The notes under the pieces were generated by a model. It was given only the letters and a program-made list of their open reading frames with translations, was not told where the DNA came from and made no database searches. Source: Clusia tigrina (lineage: Eukaryota > Arthropoda > Insecta > Diptera > Clusiidae). Taken from it: DNA of 64,000 bases. Made by a program: the position numbers and the translations under genes. This document shows positions 22,334-34,829 of this stretch, piece by piece; position 1 is the stretch's first letter; each line of letters starts with the position of its first letter. The stretch is taken from positions 83,231,400-83,295,399 of the forward strand of contig OV050030.1 in NCBI GenBank assembly GCA_920105625.2, given 5' to 3'.

Positions 22334-22887
22334 TGTTATGAAATTGCCCTCCTGAGAATTTACTCTAACTCTCTGTACTCGGATTCGTACCACTGGATCT
22401 TGTAGTAATTAAACAATCTCTGGCTAAATTAAAATAACTAACTTTATTTAATTATTGCAATTTACAAACTTAATATTAGGCTGAAAGTTTACTTTGTTAC
22501 AATTTGCACTTTATTTCACAATTCATGAATCACTTTATTTAATAAGTAATTTCATCACTTTACAAAATCACAATTTCAAATACAACTGCTACGATCTCTG
22601 TTCGAATGTCTTCGACTTTGCACAGTCTTGTGCTTTTATAGTTTCGAATGGTTGAGGTAGAAACTTCTAGAATATACTAGAAGTTTCTGGATATTTCTAG
22701 AACTTGTTATACACCTCAAAGGAAGCTTTCATTATTTTACACCACCGACAGGGTGTTCTTAAGTAAACTTTTATACGAATATTTCGTGTCTTGACTTACA
22801 CACACAGGGTGGTGCACTCATTCTCGAACTCCAGATGGGATCCTAAAAGTATGCATTCCCGTTTCTCTGATATGCAATCACGTTTCA
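22334..22887 (-). repeat. U8 LTR (554 bp)
   Basis: Type A. It has the TGTTATG end of U5/U7 but not their 9 bp deletion, plus the ctggctaaat change of U6. The heat-shock cluster is at 22660-22702 (one spacer change) and the TATA box at 22633-22641. Confidence 0.88.
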
Positions 22888-22898
22888 CTGCCCTCCGC

Positions 22899-24098
22899 TT
22901 AATCTTGTTCGTCCCGAACAAGGATAGTACTGCAACCTTTATAACGAGATAGCCTCTCCAAATGAACGACTTTCATTTTGCTCCTGACATTTCTCGCCAA
23001 CTGGATGCGTTATACTACATCGTTGAGCCGCTTTATCACCTTATAAGGCCATTCCCAGTGTGTTTGCAGTTTTGGCGATAATCCCTTTCTCCTTTGCGGA
23101 TTATGAAGCATAACTAGCTGCCCTTCCTGAAATCCCTTAGAGTTTACTCGTACATCATATATGGCTTTCCTTTTATCACTCATCAGTTGTGTACGATTTC
23201 TGATGTTTCCATGAATTTCATTCAACTGTTCTCGATTTTTAGGTATACAATTGCTGCATGGATGTACTGTAGATGACTCTTTAGTCCATTCTTTCGCCAG
23301 AATGTCGGGTACCTTTTTATTAGCTCGTATCTTGCTTTTCGTGTCTCGCGGTTGCCTCTCACAGTTTACAATTGCTGAGATTCTCTGGCACCTTACCTTC
23401 TTTTTCGCTATGGTTTCAGCTGTATTTGAAATATTCATTACTTTTTCTGGTACGATTCGGCTCTTATGCTTCCCAACAGCTCCGCCCATTTTGGCCCGTA
23501 TAACTGCCTCTGACTTGAGTGGGATTTTTGTCCGCCGCGATACAATGGCTTGTTTAACACCTCCATACTTATCCTCACCAAAGAATAACGGTATTTCGGT
23601 GTTCGCATATTTCAGCACTCGGCTTTTGAAATCTAGCGTGAATCCATTCCGAATCATAAAATCAACACCTAAGATTACTTCATCCACAATATCCGCAACT
23701 ATAAACTCATGCGTCACTGTTGTGGTGCCGATAGTGATTTTCCGTGTAACTTTTCCCAGTACCGGTGCATCATCTCCAGTTGCCGTACGCAAACTTATTC
23801 CCTGAAGCGGCTCGATTCACCGAACGAGATCCCTTCTAATTATGGAATGTGATGCCCCCGTATCCAAAGTTACCACAATTTTGCTTGCGCTTATTACACT
23901 GTTGACAGTTAGGCTGTTATTTTTCCGCGCCTTCTAAGAAACGAAGATTCTTGGGTCATCAGTTGTGGGAGTCCGTTCATTTCCCGGCTTGACAATCTTT
24001 TCCGATTCCCTAATTCGGAGTTTGTCTTGCTTTGGCAATCTTACCGGAGCTTGTGTTACATAACGTGTCCATCTCAACTGACAATTACGAGCCAAGTG
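22899..24098 (-). pseudogene. U9 pol remnant, duplicate of U8
   Basis: The same TAG as in U8 is at 23934-23936, and the MGGAVGKH and TVHPC variants are shared. The integrase end has ttgagccgc instead of ttgcgccgc. Confidence 0.86.
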
Positions 24099-25286
24099 TC
24101 AGACATCACCGCAGGTAAAGCATTTGCCTGTGAAACTTTTTCCGTTCTGGACTCTTATCTGACGGGCTGTGCATTCTGACCGACACACCAATGCTGCTGT
24201 CTCTGATAACAAAGCGCTAGCTACTGTCTCCATATATGTAGCTTTCGGATTAGTTATAGCAGAACGCTTTATCTCCTCATAGCGAATGCCATATACGAAG
24301 GTGTCCATCATACACCTCTCAGTGATCTCTCCTGGGTAGGCAAGATGAGCCAACCGCTCCACTTCCGCCGCAAACTGTTGTAGAGACTCACCACTCTTCT
24401 GTACACGTGTTCGTAGCTCTACTTGGTAAATCTGCTTGCGATGTTCACTGCCATACTTACGCTGAACGGAATTCATCAAGCTTTCATAGCAGTCTCGCTC
24501 ACTTTCTGAGATAGTTTGCAGCTCATCAGCGGCAGCACCTTTCAACGAAACGGTTAATGCAGCCACTTTTTCGCGAGCACTCCAACCATTTGTGCTAGCG
24601 GTAGTCTCAAACTGCATTCTGAAGACGCTAAATATCGTAGTTCCATCATAGGTAGGAGGCTTCAGTTTTATAGAGGATAAAGCTGGCACAGGCAATGCTC
24701 CTTCCTGTAGTAGGTGAATTCTTTGCTCTATTTGTTGCTTGAAATCGTTCTGATTTTGCTCGTTCGCAATGAATTTTTGTTCTACAGATTTTTTGAACGA
24801 TTCTTGCCGTGTCTCAATTTCACAAACCTTCCTGTCTACCATCTCGGACATTTCTTTTATCTGCTGTGAGTTCTGTTCCGCTAGTTGAGCAAGTCGTCTT
24901 TCACTCTGCTGTAACTGTTCTTTGACTTCCTCTTTGATAGCTTGAGCATTTTGTTGTAACTGTCCCTTGACAGCTTGAGCATTTTTTTCATCTCGCTGCT
25001 GCATCTTTTCATCTCGCTGCTGCATATCCTGTTTGAAGCATTGTATTACCCCGATGAGTGCGCTCATGTCAAAGTTACCCGTGTTAGTTTCTGGGGGTGT
25101 TTCTTCTTGGCGAGATGTCGTAGGCCCTTCACACTGGAATTCATGCTCATCGACGTCTATACCCTGCTCCTCTAAAGCGCTTCTTAATCGCACCTGCAGC
25201 TCCGCTTTAAGCCCTTGTATTTGCAAATATAAGCGCTCAAGCTCCTTCTTGAGCTGCTCAAATCTCAGTTTTTCAAATTTAACCAT
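24099..25286 (-). CDS. gag: U9 Gag (395 aa)
   Basis: ATG-initiated and unbroken to the shared TGA. The C-terminal half is that of U8 (TTIFSVF, RKQIYQ). The N-terminal part is different (LKKELERL, IQCFKQD, ANEQNQND), pointing to an exchange within gag. Confidence 0.84.
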   Translation of the reverse strand: MVKFEKLRFEQLKKELERLYLQIQGLKAELQVRLRSALEEQGIDVDEHEFQCEGPTTSRQEETPPETNTGNFDMSALIGVIQCFKQDMQQRDEKMQQRDEKNAQAVKGQLQQNAQAIKEEVKEQLQQSERRLAQLAEQNSQQIKEMSEMVDRKVCEIETRQESFKKSVEQKFIANEQNQNDFKQQIEQRIHLLQEGALPVPALSSIKLKPPTYDGTTIFSVFRMQFETTASTNGWSAREKVAALTVSLKGAAADELQTISESERDCYESLMNSVQRKYGSEHRKQIYQVELRTRVQKSGESLQQFAAEVERLAHLAYPGEITERCMMDTFVYGIRYEEIKRSAITNPKATYMETVASALLSETAALVCRSECTARQIRVQNGKSFTGKCFTCGDV

Positions 25287-25325
25287 TGCTTATTACAGAT
25301 ACACAATCCCACTTCTGACACCAAT

Positions 25326-25879
25326 TGTTACGAAATTGCCCTCCTGAGAATTTACTCTAACTCTCTGTACTCGGATTCGTACCACTGGATCTTTTAGTAA
25401 TTAAACAATCTCTGGTTAAATTAAAATAACTAACATTATTTAATTATTGCAATTTACAAACTTAATATTAGGCTGAAAGTTTACTTTGTTACAATTTGCA
25501 CTTTATTTCACAATTCATGAATCACTTTATTTAATAAGTAATTTCATCACTTTACAAAATCACAATTTCAAATACAACTGCTACGATCTCTGTTCGAATG
25601 TCTTCGACTTTGCACAGTCTTGTGCTTTTATAGTTTCGAATGGTTGAGGTAGAAACTTCTAGAATATACTAGAAGTTTCTGGATGTTTCTAGAACTTGTT
25701 ATACACCTCAAAGGAAGCTTTCATTATTTTACACCACCGACAGGGTGTTCTTAAGTAAACTTTTATACGAATATTTCGTGTCTTGACTTACACACACAGG
25801 GTGGTGCACTCATTCTCGAACTCCAGATGGGATCCTAAAAGTATGCATTCCCGTTTCTCTGATATGCAATCACGTTTCA
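25326..25879 (-). repeat. U9 LTR (554 bp)
   Basis: Type A. The heat-shock cluster is at 25652-25694 and the TATA box at 25625-25633. Confidence 0.88.
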
Positions 25880-25890
25880 CTGCCCTCCGC

Positions 25891-27090
25891 TTAATCTTGT
25901 TCGTCCCGAACAAGGATAGTACTGCAACCTTTATAACGAGATAGCCTCTCCAAATGAACGACTTTCATTTTGCTCCTGACATTTCTCGCCAACTGGATGC
26001 GTTATACTACATCGTTGAGCCGCTTTATCACCTTATAAGGCCATTCCCAGTGTGTTTGCAGTTTTGGCGATAATCCCTTTCTCCTTTGCGAATTATGAAG
26101 CATAACTAGCTGCCCTTCCTGAAATCCCTTAGAGTTTACTCGTACATCATATATGGCTTTCCTTTTATCACTCATCAGTTGTGTACGATTTCTGATGTTT
26201 CCATGAATTTCATTCAACTGTTCTCGATTTTTAGGTATACAATTGCTGCATGGAAGTACTGTAGATGACTCTTTAGTCCATTCTTTCGCCAGAATGTCGG
26301 GTACCTTTTTATTAGCTCGTATCTTGCTTTTCGTGTCTCGCGGTTGCCTCTCACAGTTTACAATTGCTGAGATTCTCTGGCACCTTACCTTCTTTTTCGC
26401 TATGGTTTCAGCGGTATTTGAAATATTCATTACTTTTTCTGGTACGATTCGGCTCTTATGCTTCCCAACATCTCCGCCCATTTTGGCCCGTATAACTGCC
26501 TCTGACTTGAGTGGGATTTTTGTCCGCCGCGATACAATGGCTTGTTTAACACCTCCATACTTATCCTCACCAAAGAATAACGGTATTTCGGTGTTCGCAT
26601 ATTTCAGCACTCGGCTTTTGAAATCTAGCGTGAATCCATTCCGAATCATAAAATCAACACCTAAGATTACTTCATCCACAATATCCGCAACTATAAACTC
26701 GTGCGTCACTGTTGTGGTGCCAATAGTGATTTTCCGTGTAACTTTTCCCAGTACCGGTGCATCATCTCCAGTTGCCGTACGCAAACTTATTCCCTGAAGC
26801 GGCTCGATTCACCGAACGAGATCCCTTCTAATTATGGAATGTGATGCCCCCGTATCCAAAGTTACCACAATTTTGCTTCCGCTTATTACACTGTTGACAG
26901 TTAGGCTGTTATTTTTCCGCGCCATCTGAGAAACGAAGATTCTTGGGCCATCAGTTGTGGGAGTCCGTTCATTTCCCGGCTTGACAATCTTTTCCGATTC
27001 CCTAATTCGGACTTTGTCTTGCTTTGGCAATCTTACCGGAGCTTGTCTTGCATAACGTGTCCATCTCAACTGACAATTACGAGCCAAGTG
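25891..27090 (-). pseudogene. U10 pol remnant, only shared stops
   Basis: Protease 26809-27087 and open frame 26002-26784. One substitution (HNSQRRKG instead of HNPQRRKG) lies in the integrase tail. Confidence 0.86.
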
Positions 27091-28278
27091 TCAGACATCA
27101 CCGCAGGTAAAGCATTTGCCCCTGAAACTTTTTCCGTTCTGGACTCTTATCTGACGGGATGTGCATTCTGACCGACACACCAATGCTGCTGTCTCTGATA
27201 ACAAAGCGCTAGCTACTGTCTCCATATATGTAGCTTTCGGATTAGTTATAGCAGAACGCTTTATCTCCTCATAGCGAATGCCATATACGAAGGTGTCCAT
27301 CATACACCTCGCAGTGATCTCTCCTGGGTAGGCAAGATGAGCCAACCGCTCCACTTCCGCCGCAAACTGTTGTAGAGACTCACCACTCTTCTGTACACGT
27401 GTTCGTAGCTCTACTTGGTACATCTGCTTGCGGTGTTCACTGCCATACTTGCGCTGAACGGAATTCATCAAGCTTTCATAGCAGTCTCGCTCACTTTCTG
27501 AGATAGTTTGCAGCTCATCAGCGGCAGCACCTTTCAACGAAACGGTTAATGCAGCCACTTTTTCGCGAGCACTCCAACCATTTGTGCTAGCGGTAGTCTC
27601 AAACTGCATTCTGAAGACGCTAAATGTCGTAGTTCCATCATAGGTAGGAGGCTTCAGTTTTATAGAGGATAAAGCTGGCACAGGCAATGCTCCTTCCTGT
27701 AGTAGGTGAATTCTTTGCTCTATTTGTTGCTTGAAATCGTTCTGCTTTTGCTCGTTCGCAATGAATTTTTGTTCTACAGATTTTTTGAACGATTCTTGCC
27801 GTGTCTCAATTTCACAAACCTTCCTGTCTACCATCTCGGACATTTCTTTTATCTGCTGTGAGTTCTGTTCCGCTAGTTGAGCAAGTCGTCTTTCACTCTG
27901 CTGTAACTGTTCTTTGACTTCCTCTTTGATAGCTTTAGCATTTTGTTGTAACTGTCCCTTGACAGCTTGAGCATTTTTTTCATCTCGCTGCTGCATCTTT
28001 TCATCTCGCTGCTGCATATCCTGTTTGAAGGATTGTATTACCCCGATGAGTGCGCTCATGTCAAAGTCACCCGTGTTAGTTTCTGGGGGTGTTTCTTCTT
28101 GGCGAGATGTCGTAGGCCCTTCACACTGGAATTCATGCTCATCGACGTCTATACCCTGCTCCTCTAAAGCGCTTCTTAATCGCACATGCAGCTCCGCTTT
28201 AAGCCCTTGTATTTGCAAATATAAGCGCTCAAGCTCCTTCTTGAGCTGCTCCAATCAGAGTTTTTCAAATTTAACCAT
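27091..28278 (-). pseudogene. gag: U10 gag, nonsense at codon 8
   Basis: The ATG at 28276-28278 is followed seven codons later by a TGA at 28255-28257, shared with U11. The rest is open to the knuckle stop. It carries the TARC, TSRQ and FRGK variants of U5 and U7. Confidence 0.88.
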
Positions 28279-28317
28279 TGCTTATTACAGATACATAATC
28301 CCACTTCTGACACCAAT

Positions 28318-28654
28318 TGTTACGAAATTGCCCTCCTGAGAATTTACTCTAACTCTAACGATCTCTGTTCGAATGTCTGCGACTTTGCACAGTCTTGTGC
28401 TTTTATAGTTTCGAATGGTTGAGGTAGAAACTTCTAGAATATACTAGAAGTTTCTGGATGTTTCTAGAACTTGTTATACACCTCAAAGGAAGCTTTCATT
28501 ATTTTACACCACCGACAGGGTGTTCTTAATTAAACTTTTATACGAATATTTCGTGTCTTAACTTACACACTCAGAGTGGTGCACTCATTCTCGAACTCCA
28601 GATGGGATCCTAAAAGTATGCATTCCCGTTTCTCTGGTATGTAATCACGTTTCA
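28318..28654 (-). repeat. U10 LTR, truncated (337 bp)
   Basis: About 217 bp are missing at about 28,358, removing all three AATAAA signals and much of R/U5. The heat-shock cluster (28427-28469) and TATA box (28400-28408) remain, so this LTR can promote but should not terminate transcription. Confidence 0.9.
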
Positions 28655-28665
28655 CTGCCCTCCGC

Positions 28666-29979
28666 TTAATCTTGTTCGTCCCGAACAAGGATAGTACTGC
28701 AACCTTTATAACGAGATAGCCTCTCCAAATGAACGACTTTCATTTTGCTCCTGACATTTCTCGCCAACTGGATGCGTTATACTACATCGTTGCGCCGCTT
28801 TATCACCTTATAAGGCCATTCCCAGTGTGTTAGCCTCTCCAAATGAACGACTTTCATTTTGCTCCTGACTTTTCTCGCCAACTGGATGCGTTATACTACA
28901 TCGTTGAGCCGCTTTATCACCTTATAAGGCCATTCCCAGTGTGTTTGCAGTTTTGGCGATAATCCCTTTCTCCTTTGCGGATTATGAAGCATAACTAGCT
29001 GCCCTTCCTGAAATCCCTTAGAGTTTACTCGTACATCATATATGGCTTTCCTTTTATCACTCATCAGTTGTGTACGATTTCTGATGTTTCCATGAATTTC
29101 ATTCAACTGTTCTCGATTTTTAGGTATACAATTGCTGCATGGAAGTACTGTAGATGACTCTTTAGTCCATTCTTTCGCCAGAATGTCGGGTACCTTTTTA
29201 TTAGCTCGTATCTTGCTTTTCGTGTCTCGCGGTTGCCTCTCACAGTTTACAATTGCTGAGATTCTCTGGCACCTTACCTTCTTTTTCGCTATGGTTTCAG
29301 CGGTATTTGAAATATTCATTACTTTTTCTGGTACGATTCGGCTCTTATGCTTCCCAACATCTCCGCCCATTTTGGCCCGTATAACTGCCTCTGACTTGAG
29401 TGGGATTTTTGTCCGCCGCGATACAATGGCTTGTTTAACACCTCCATACTTATCCTCACCAAAGAATAACGGTATTTCGGTGTTCGCATATTTCAGCACT
29501 CGGCTTTTGAAATTTAGGGTGAATCCATTCCGAATCATAAAATCAACACCTAAGATTACTTCATCCACAATATCCGCAACTATAAACTCGTGCGTCACTG
29601 TTGTGGTGCCGATAGTGATTTTCCGTGTAACTTTTCCCAGTACCGGTGCATCATCTCCAGTTGCCGTACGCAAACTTATTCCCTGAAGCGGCTCGATTCA
29701 CCGAACGAGATCCCTTCTAATTATGGAATGTGATGCCCCCGTATCCAAAGTTACCACAATTTTGCTTCCGCTTATTACACTGTTGACAGTTAGGCTGTTA
29801 TTTTTCCGCGCCATCTGAGAAACGAAGATTCTTGGGCCATCAGTTGTGGGAGTCCGTTCATTTCCCGGCTTGACAATCTTTTCCGATTCCCTAATTCGGA
29901 CTTTGTCTTGCTTTGGCAATCTTACCGGAGCTTGTGTTGCATAACGTGTCCATCTCAACTGACAATTACGAGCCAAGTG
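28666..29979 (-). pseudogene. U11 pol remnant with 114 bp duplication
   Basis: Protease 29698-29976 and open frame 28891-29673 with the shared stops. The integrase end is duplicated, with the TAA at both 28777 and 28891. The LNFKSR variant matches U7. Confidence 0.86.
28718..28945. repeat. 114 bp tandem duplication in U11
   Basis: 28718-28831 and 28832-28945 repeat with the same distinguishing bases as in U6. Confidence 0.9.
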
Positions 29980-31138
29980 TCAGACAGGTAAAGCATTTGC
30001 CCGTGAAACTTTTTCCGTTCTGGACTCTTATCTGACGGGCTGTGCATTCTGGCCGACACACCAATGCTGCTGTCTCTGATAACAAAGCGCTAGCTACTGT
30101 CTCCATATATGTAGCTTTCGGATTAGTTATAGCAGAACGCTTTATCTCCTCATAGCGAATGCCATATACGAAGGTGTCCATCATACACCTCTCAGTGATC
30201 TCTCCTGGGTAGGCAAGATGAGCCAACCGCTCCACTTCCGCCGCAAACTGTTGTAGAGACTCACCACTCTTCTGTACACGTGTTCGTAGCTCTACTTGGT
30301 ACATCTGCTTGCGATGCTCACTGCCATACTTGCGCTGAACGGAATTCATCAAGCTTTCATAGCAGTCTCGCTCACTTTCTGAGATAGTTTGCAGCTCATC
30401 AGCGGCAGCACCTTTCAATGAAACGGTTAATGCAGCCACTTTTTCGCGAGCACTCCAACCATTTGTGCTAGCGGTAGTCTCAAACTGCATTCTGAAGACG
30501 CTAAATGTCGTAGTTCCATCATAGGTAGGAGGCTTCAGTTTTATAGAGCATAAAGCTGGCACAGGTAATGCTCCTTCCTGTAGTAGGTGAATTCTTTGCT
30601 CTATTTGTTGCTTGAAATCGTTCTGCTTTTGCTCGTTCGCAATGAATTTTTGTTCTACAGATTTTTTGAACGATTCTTGCCGTGTCTCAATTTCACAAAC
30701 CTTCCTGTCTACCATCTCGGACATTTCTTTTATCTGCTGTGAGTTCTGTTCCGCTAGTTGAGCAAGTCGTCTTTCACTCTGCTGTAACTGTTCTTTGACT
30801 TCCTCTTTGATAGCTTGAGCATTTTGTTGTAACTGTCCCTTGACAGCTTGAGCATATTTTTCATCTCGCTGCTGCATATCCTGTTTGAAGGATTGTATTA
30901 CCCCGATGAGTGCGCTCATGTCAAAGTCACCCGTGTTAGTTTCTGCGGGTGTTTCTTCTTGGCGAGATGTCGTAGGCCCTTCACACTGGAATTCATGCTC
31001 ATCGACGTCTATACCCTGCTCCTCTAAAGCGCTTCTTAATCGCACATGCAGCTCCGCTTTAAGCCCTTGTATTTGCAAATATAAGCGCTCAAGCTCCTTC
31101 TTGAGCTGCTCTAATCAGAGTTTTTCAAATTTAACCAT
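29966..31138 (-). pseudogene. gag: U11 gag, early nonsense and frameshift in the knuckle
   Basis: A TGA at 31115-31117 is shared with U10. An 8 bp deletion near 29,986 shifts the frame after the second knuckle Cys, so this copy misses the shared stop and ends nine bases beyond the usual region. One of the two MQQRDEK repeats (21 bp) is lost near 30,866. Confidence 0.88.
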
Positions 31139-31177
31139 TGCTTATTACAGATACATAATCCCACTTCTGACACCAAT

Positions 31178-31731
31178 TGTTACGAAATTGCCCTCCTGAG
31201 AATTTACTCTAACTCTCTGTACTCGGATTCGTACCACTGGATCCTGTAGTAATTAAACAATCTCTGGTTGAATTAAAATAACTAACTTTATTTAATTATT
31301 GCAATTTACAAACTTAATATTAGGCTGAAAGTTTACTTTGTTACAATTTGCACTTTATTTCACAATTCATGAATCACTTTATTTAATAAGTAATTTCATC
31401 ACTTTACAAAATCACAATTTCAAATATAACTGCTACGATCTCTGTTCGAATGTCTTCGACTTTGCACAGTCTTGTGCTTTTATAGTTTCGAATGGTTGAG
31501 GTAGAAAATTCTAGAATATACTAGAAGTTTCTGGATGTTTCTAGAACTTGTTATACACCTCAAAGGAAGCTTTCATTATTTTACACCACCGACAGGGTGT
31601 TCTTAAGTAAACTTTTATACGAATATTTCGTGTCTTAACTTACACACTCAGGGTGGTGCACTCATTCTCGAACTCCAGATGGGATCCTAAAAGTATGCAT
31701 TCCCGTTTCTCTTATATGTAATCACGTTTCA
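31178..31731 (-). repeat. U11 LTR (554 bp)
   Basis: Type A. The heat-shock cluster is at 31504-31546 and the TATA box at 31477-31485. Confidence 0.88.
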
Positions 31732-31742
31732 CTGCCCTCCGC

Positions 31743-33037
31743 TTAATCTTGTTCGTCCCGAACAAGGATAGTACTGCAACCTTTATAACGAGATAGCCTC
31801 TCCAAATGAACGACTTTCATTTTGCTCCTGACATTTCTCGCCAACTGGATGCGTTATACTACATCGTTGCGCCGCTTTATCACCTTATAAGGCCATTCCC
31901 AGTATGTTAGCCTCTCCAAATGAACGACTTTCATTTTGCTCCTGACTTTTCTCGCCAACTGGATGCGTTATACTACATCGTTGAGCCGCTTTATCACCTT
32001 ATAAGGCCATTCCCAGTGTGTTTGCAGTTTTGGCGATAATCCCTTTCTCCTTTGCGGATTATGAAGCATAACTAGCTGCCCTTCCTGAAATCCCTTAGAG
32101 TTTACTCGTACATCATATATGGCTTTCCTCTTATCGATTTCTGATGTTTCCATGAATTTCATTCAACTGTTCTCGATTTTTAGGTATACAATTGCTGCAT
32201 GGAAGTACTGTAGATGACTCTTTAGTCCATTCTTTCGCCAGAATGTCGGGTACCTTTTTATTAGCTCGTATCTTGCTTTTCGTGTCTCGCGGTTGCCTCT
32301 CACAGTTTACAATTGCTGAGATTCTCTGGCACCTTACCTTCTTTTTCGCTATGGTTTCAGCGGTATTTGAAATATTCATTACTTTTTCTGGTACGATTCG
32401 GCTCTTATGCTTCCCAACATCTCCGCCCATTTTGGCCCGTATAACTGCCTCTGACTTGAGTGGGATTTTTGTCCGCCGCGATACAATGGCTTGTTTAACA
32501 CCTCCATACTTATCCTCACCAAAGAATAACGGTATTTCGGTGTTCGCATATTTCAGCACTCGGCTTTTGAAATCTAGCGTGAATTCATTCCGAATCATAA
32601 AATCAACACCTAAGATTACTTCATCCATAATATCCGCAACTATAAACTCGTGCGTCACTGTTGTGGTACCGATAGTGATTTTCCGTGTAACTTTTCCCAG
32701 TACCGGTGCATCATCTCCAGTTGCCGTACGCAAACTTATTCCCTGAAGCGGCTCGATTCACCGAACGAGATCCCTTCTAATTATGGAATGTGATGCCCCC
32801 GTATCCAAAGTTACCACAATTTTGCTTCCGCTTATTACACTGTTGACAGTTAGGCTGTAATTTTTCCGCGCCATCTGAGAAACGAAGATTCTTGGGCCAT
32901 CAGTTGTGGGAGTCCGTTCATTTCCCGGCTTGACAATCTTTTCCGATTCCCTAATTCGGACTTTTTCTTGCTTTGGCAATCTTACCGGAGATTGTGTTGT
33001 AACGTGTCCATCTCAACTGACAATTACGAGCCAAGTG
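31743..33037 (-). pseudogene. U12 pol remnant, two frameshifts
   Basis: It has the 114 bp duplication (TAA at 31854 and 31968), a 16 bp deletion near 32,133 that shifts the integrase tail, and a 2 bp deletion near 33,000 in the protease N-terminal part. The shared TGA remains. Confidence 0.86.
31795..32022. repeat. 114 bp tandem duplication in U12
   Basis: 31795-31908 and 31909-32022 match the U6 and U11 duplications; the first copy has one further change near its end (agtatgtt). Confidence 0.9.
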
Positions 33038-34225
33038 TCAGACATCACCGCAGGTAAAGCATTTGCCCGTGAAACTTTTTCCGTTCTGGACTCTTATCTG
33101 ACGGGCTGTGCATTCTGACCGACACACCAATGCTGCTGTCTCTGATAACAAAGCGCTAGCTACTGTCTCCATATATGTAGCTTTCGGATTAGTTATAGCA
33201 GAACGCTTTATCTCCTCATAGCGAATGCCATATACGAAGGTGTCCATCATACACCTCTCAGTGATCTCTCCTGGGTAGGCAAGATGAGCCAACCGCTCCA
33301 CTTCCGCCGCAAACTGTTGTAGAGACTCACCACTCTTCTGTACACGTGTTCGTAGCTCTACTTGGTAAATCTGCTTGCGATGTTCACTGCCATACTTACG
33401 CTGAACGGAATTCATCAAGCTTTCATAGCAGTCTCGCTCACTTTCTGAGATAGTTTGCAGCTCATCAGCGGCAGCACCTTTCAACGAAACGGTTAATGCA
33501 GCCACTTTTTCGTGAGCACTCCAACCATTTGTGCTAGCGGTAGTCTCAAACTGCATTCTGAAGACGCTAAATGTCGTAGTTCCATCATAGGTAGGAGGCT
33601 TCAGTTTTATAGAGGATAAAGCTGGCGCAGGCTATGCTCCTTCCTGTAGTAGGTGAATTCTTTGCTCTATTTGTTGCTTGAAATCGTTCTGCTTTTGCTC
33701 GTTCGCAATGAATTTTTGTTCTACAGATTTTTTGAACGATTCTTGCCGTTTCTCAATTTCACAAACCTTCCTGTCTACCATCTCGGACATTTCTTTTATC
33801 TGCTGTGAGTTCTGTTCCGCTAGTTGAGCAAGTCGTCTTTCACTCTGCTGTAACTGTTCTTTGACTTCCTCTTTGATAGCTTGAGCATTTTGTTGTAACT
33901 GTCCCTTGACAGCTTGAGCATATTTTTCATCTCGCTGCTGCATCTTTTCATCTCGCTGCTGCATATCCTGTTTGAAGGATTGTATTACCCCGATGAGTGC
34001 GCTCATGTCAAAGTCACCCGTGTTAGTTTCTGCGGGTGTTTCTTCTTGGCGAGATGTCGTAGGCGCTTCACACTGGAATTCATGCTCATCGACGTCTATA
34101 CCCTGCTCCTCTAAAGCGCTTCTTAATCGCACCTGCAGCTCCGCTTTAAGCCCTTGTATTTACAAATATAAGCGCTCAAGCTCCTTCTTGAGCTGCTCCA
34201 ATCTCAGTTTTTCAAATTTAACCAT
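33038..34225 (-). pseudogene. gag: U12 gag, two nonsense codons
   Basis: A TAA at 34160-34162 lies in the SAP-like segment, and a TAG at 33632-33634 between the coiled coil and the capsid core is shared with U13. The pieces 33038-33556 and 33632-34132 are open. Confidence 0.88.
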
Positions 34226-34264
34226 TGCTTATTACAGATACACAATCCCACTTCTGACACCAAT

Positions 34265-34818
34265 TGTTACGAAATTGCCCTCCTGAGAATTTACTCTAAC
34301 TCTCTGTACTCGGATTCGTACCACTGGATCTTGTAGTAATTAAACAATCTCTGGTTAAATTAAAATAACTAACTTTATTTAATTATTGCAATTTACAAAC
34401 TTAATATTAGGCTGAAAGTTTACTTTGTTACAATTTGCACTTTATTTCACAATTCATGAATCACTTTATTTAATAAGTAATTTCATCACTTTACAAAATC
34501 ACAATTTCAAATACAACTGCTACGATCTCTGTTCGAATGTCTTCGACTTTGCACAGTCCTGTGCTTTTATAGTTTCGAATGGTTGAGGTAGAAACTTCTA
34601 GAATATACTAGAAGTTTCTGGATGTTTCTAGAACTTGATATACACCTCAAAGGAAGCTTTCATTATTTTACACCACCGACAGGGTGTTCTTAAGTAAACT
34701 TTTATACGAATACTTCGTGTCTTGACTTACACACACAGGGTGGTGCTCTCATTCTCGAACTCCAGATGGGATCCTAAAAGTATGCATTCCCGTTTCTCTG
34801 ATATGCAATCACGTTTCA
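34265..34818 (-). repeat. U12 LTR (554 bp)
   Basis: Type A. The heat-shock cluster is at 34591-34633 and the TATA box at 34564-34572. Confidence 0.88.
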
Positions 34819-34829
34819 CTGCCCTCCGC

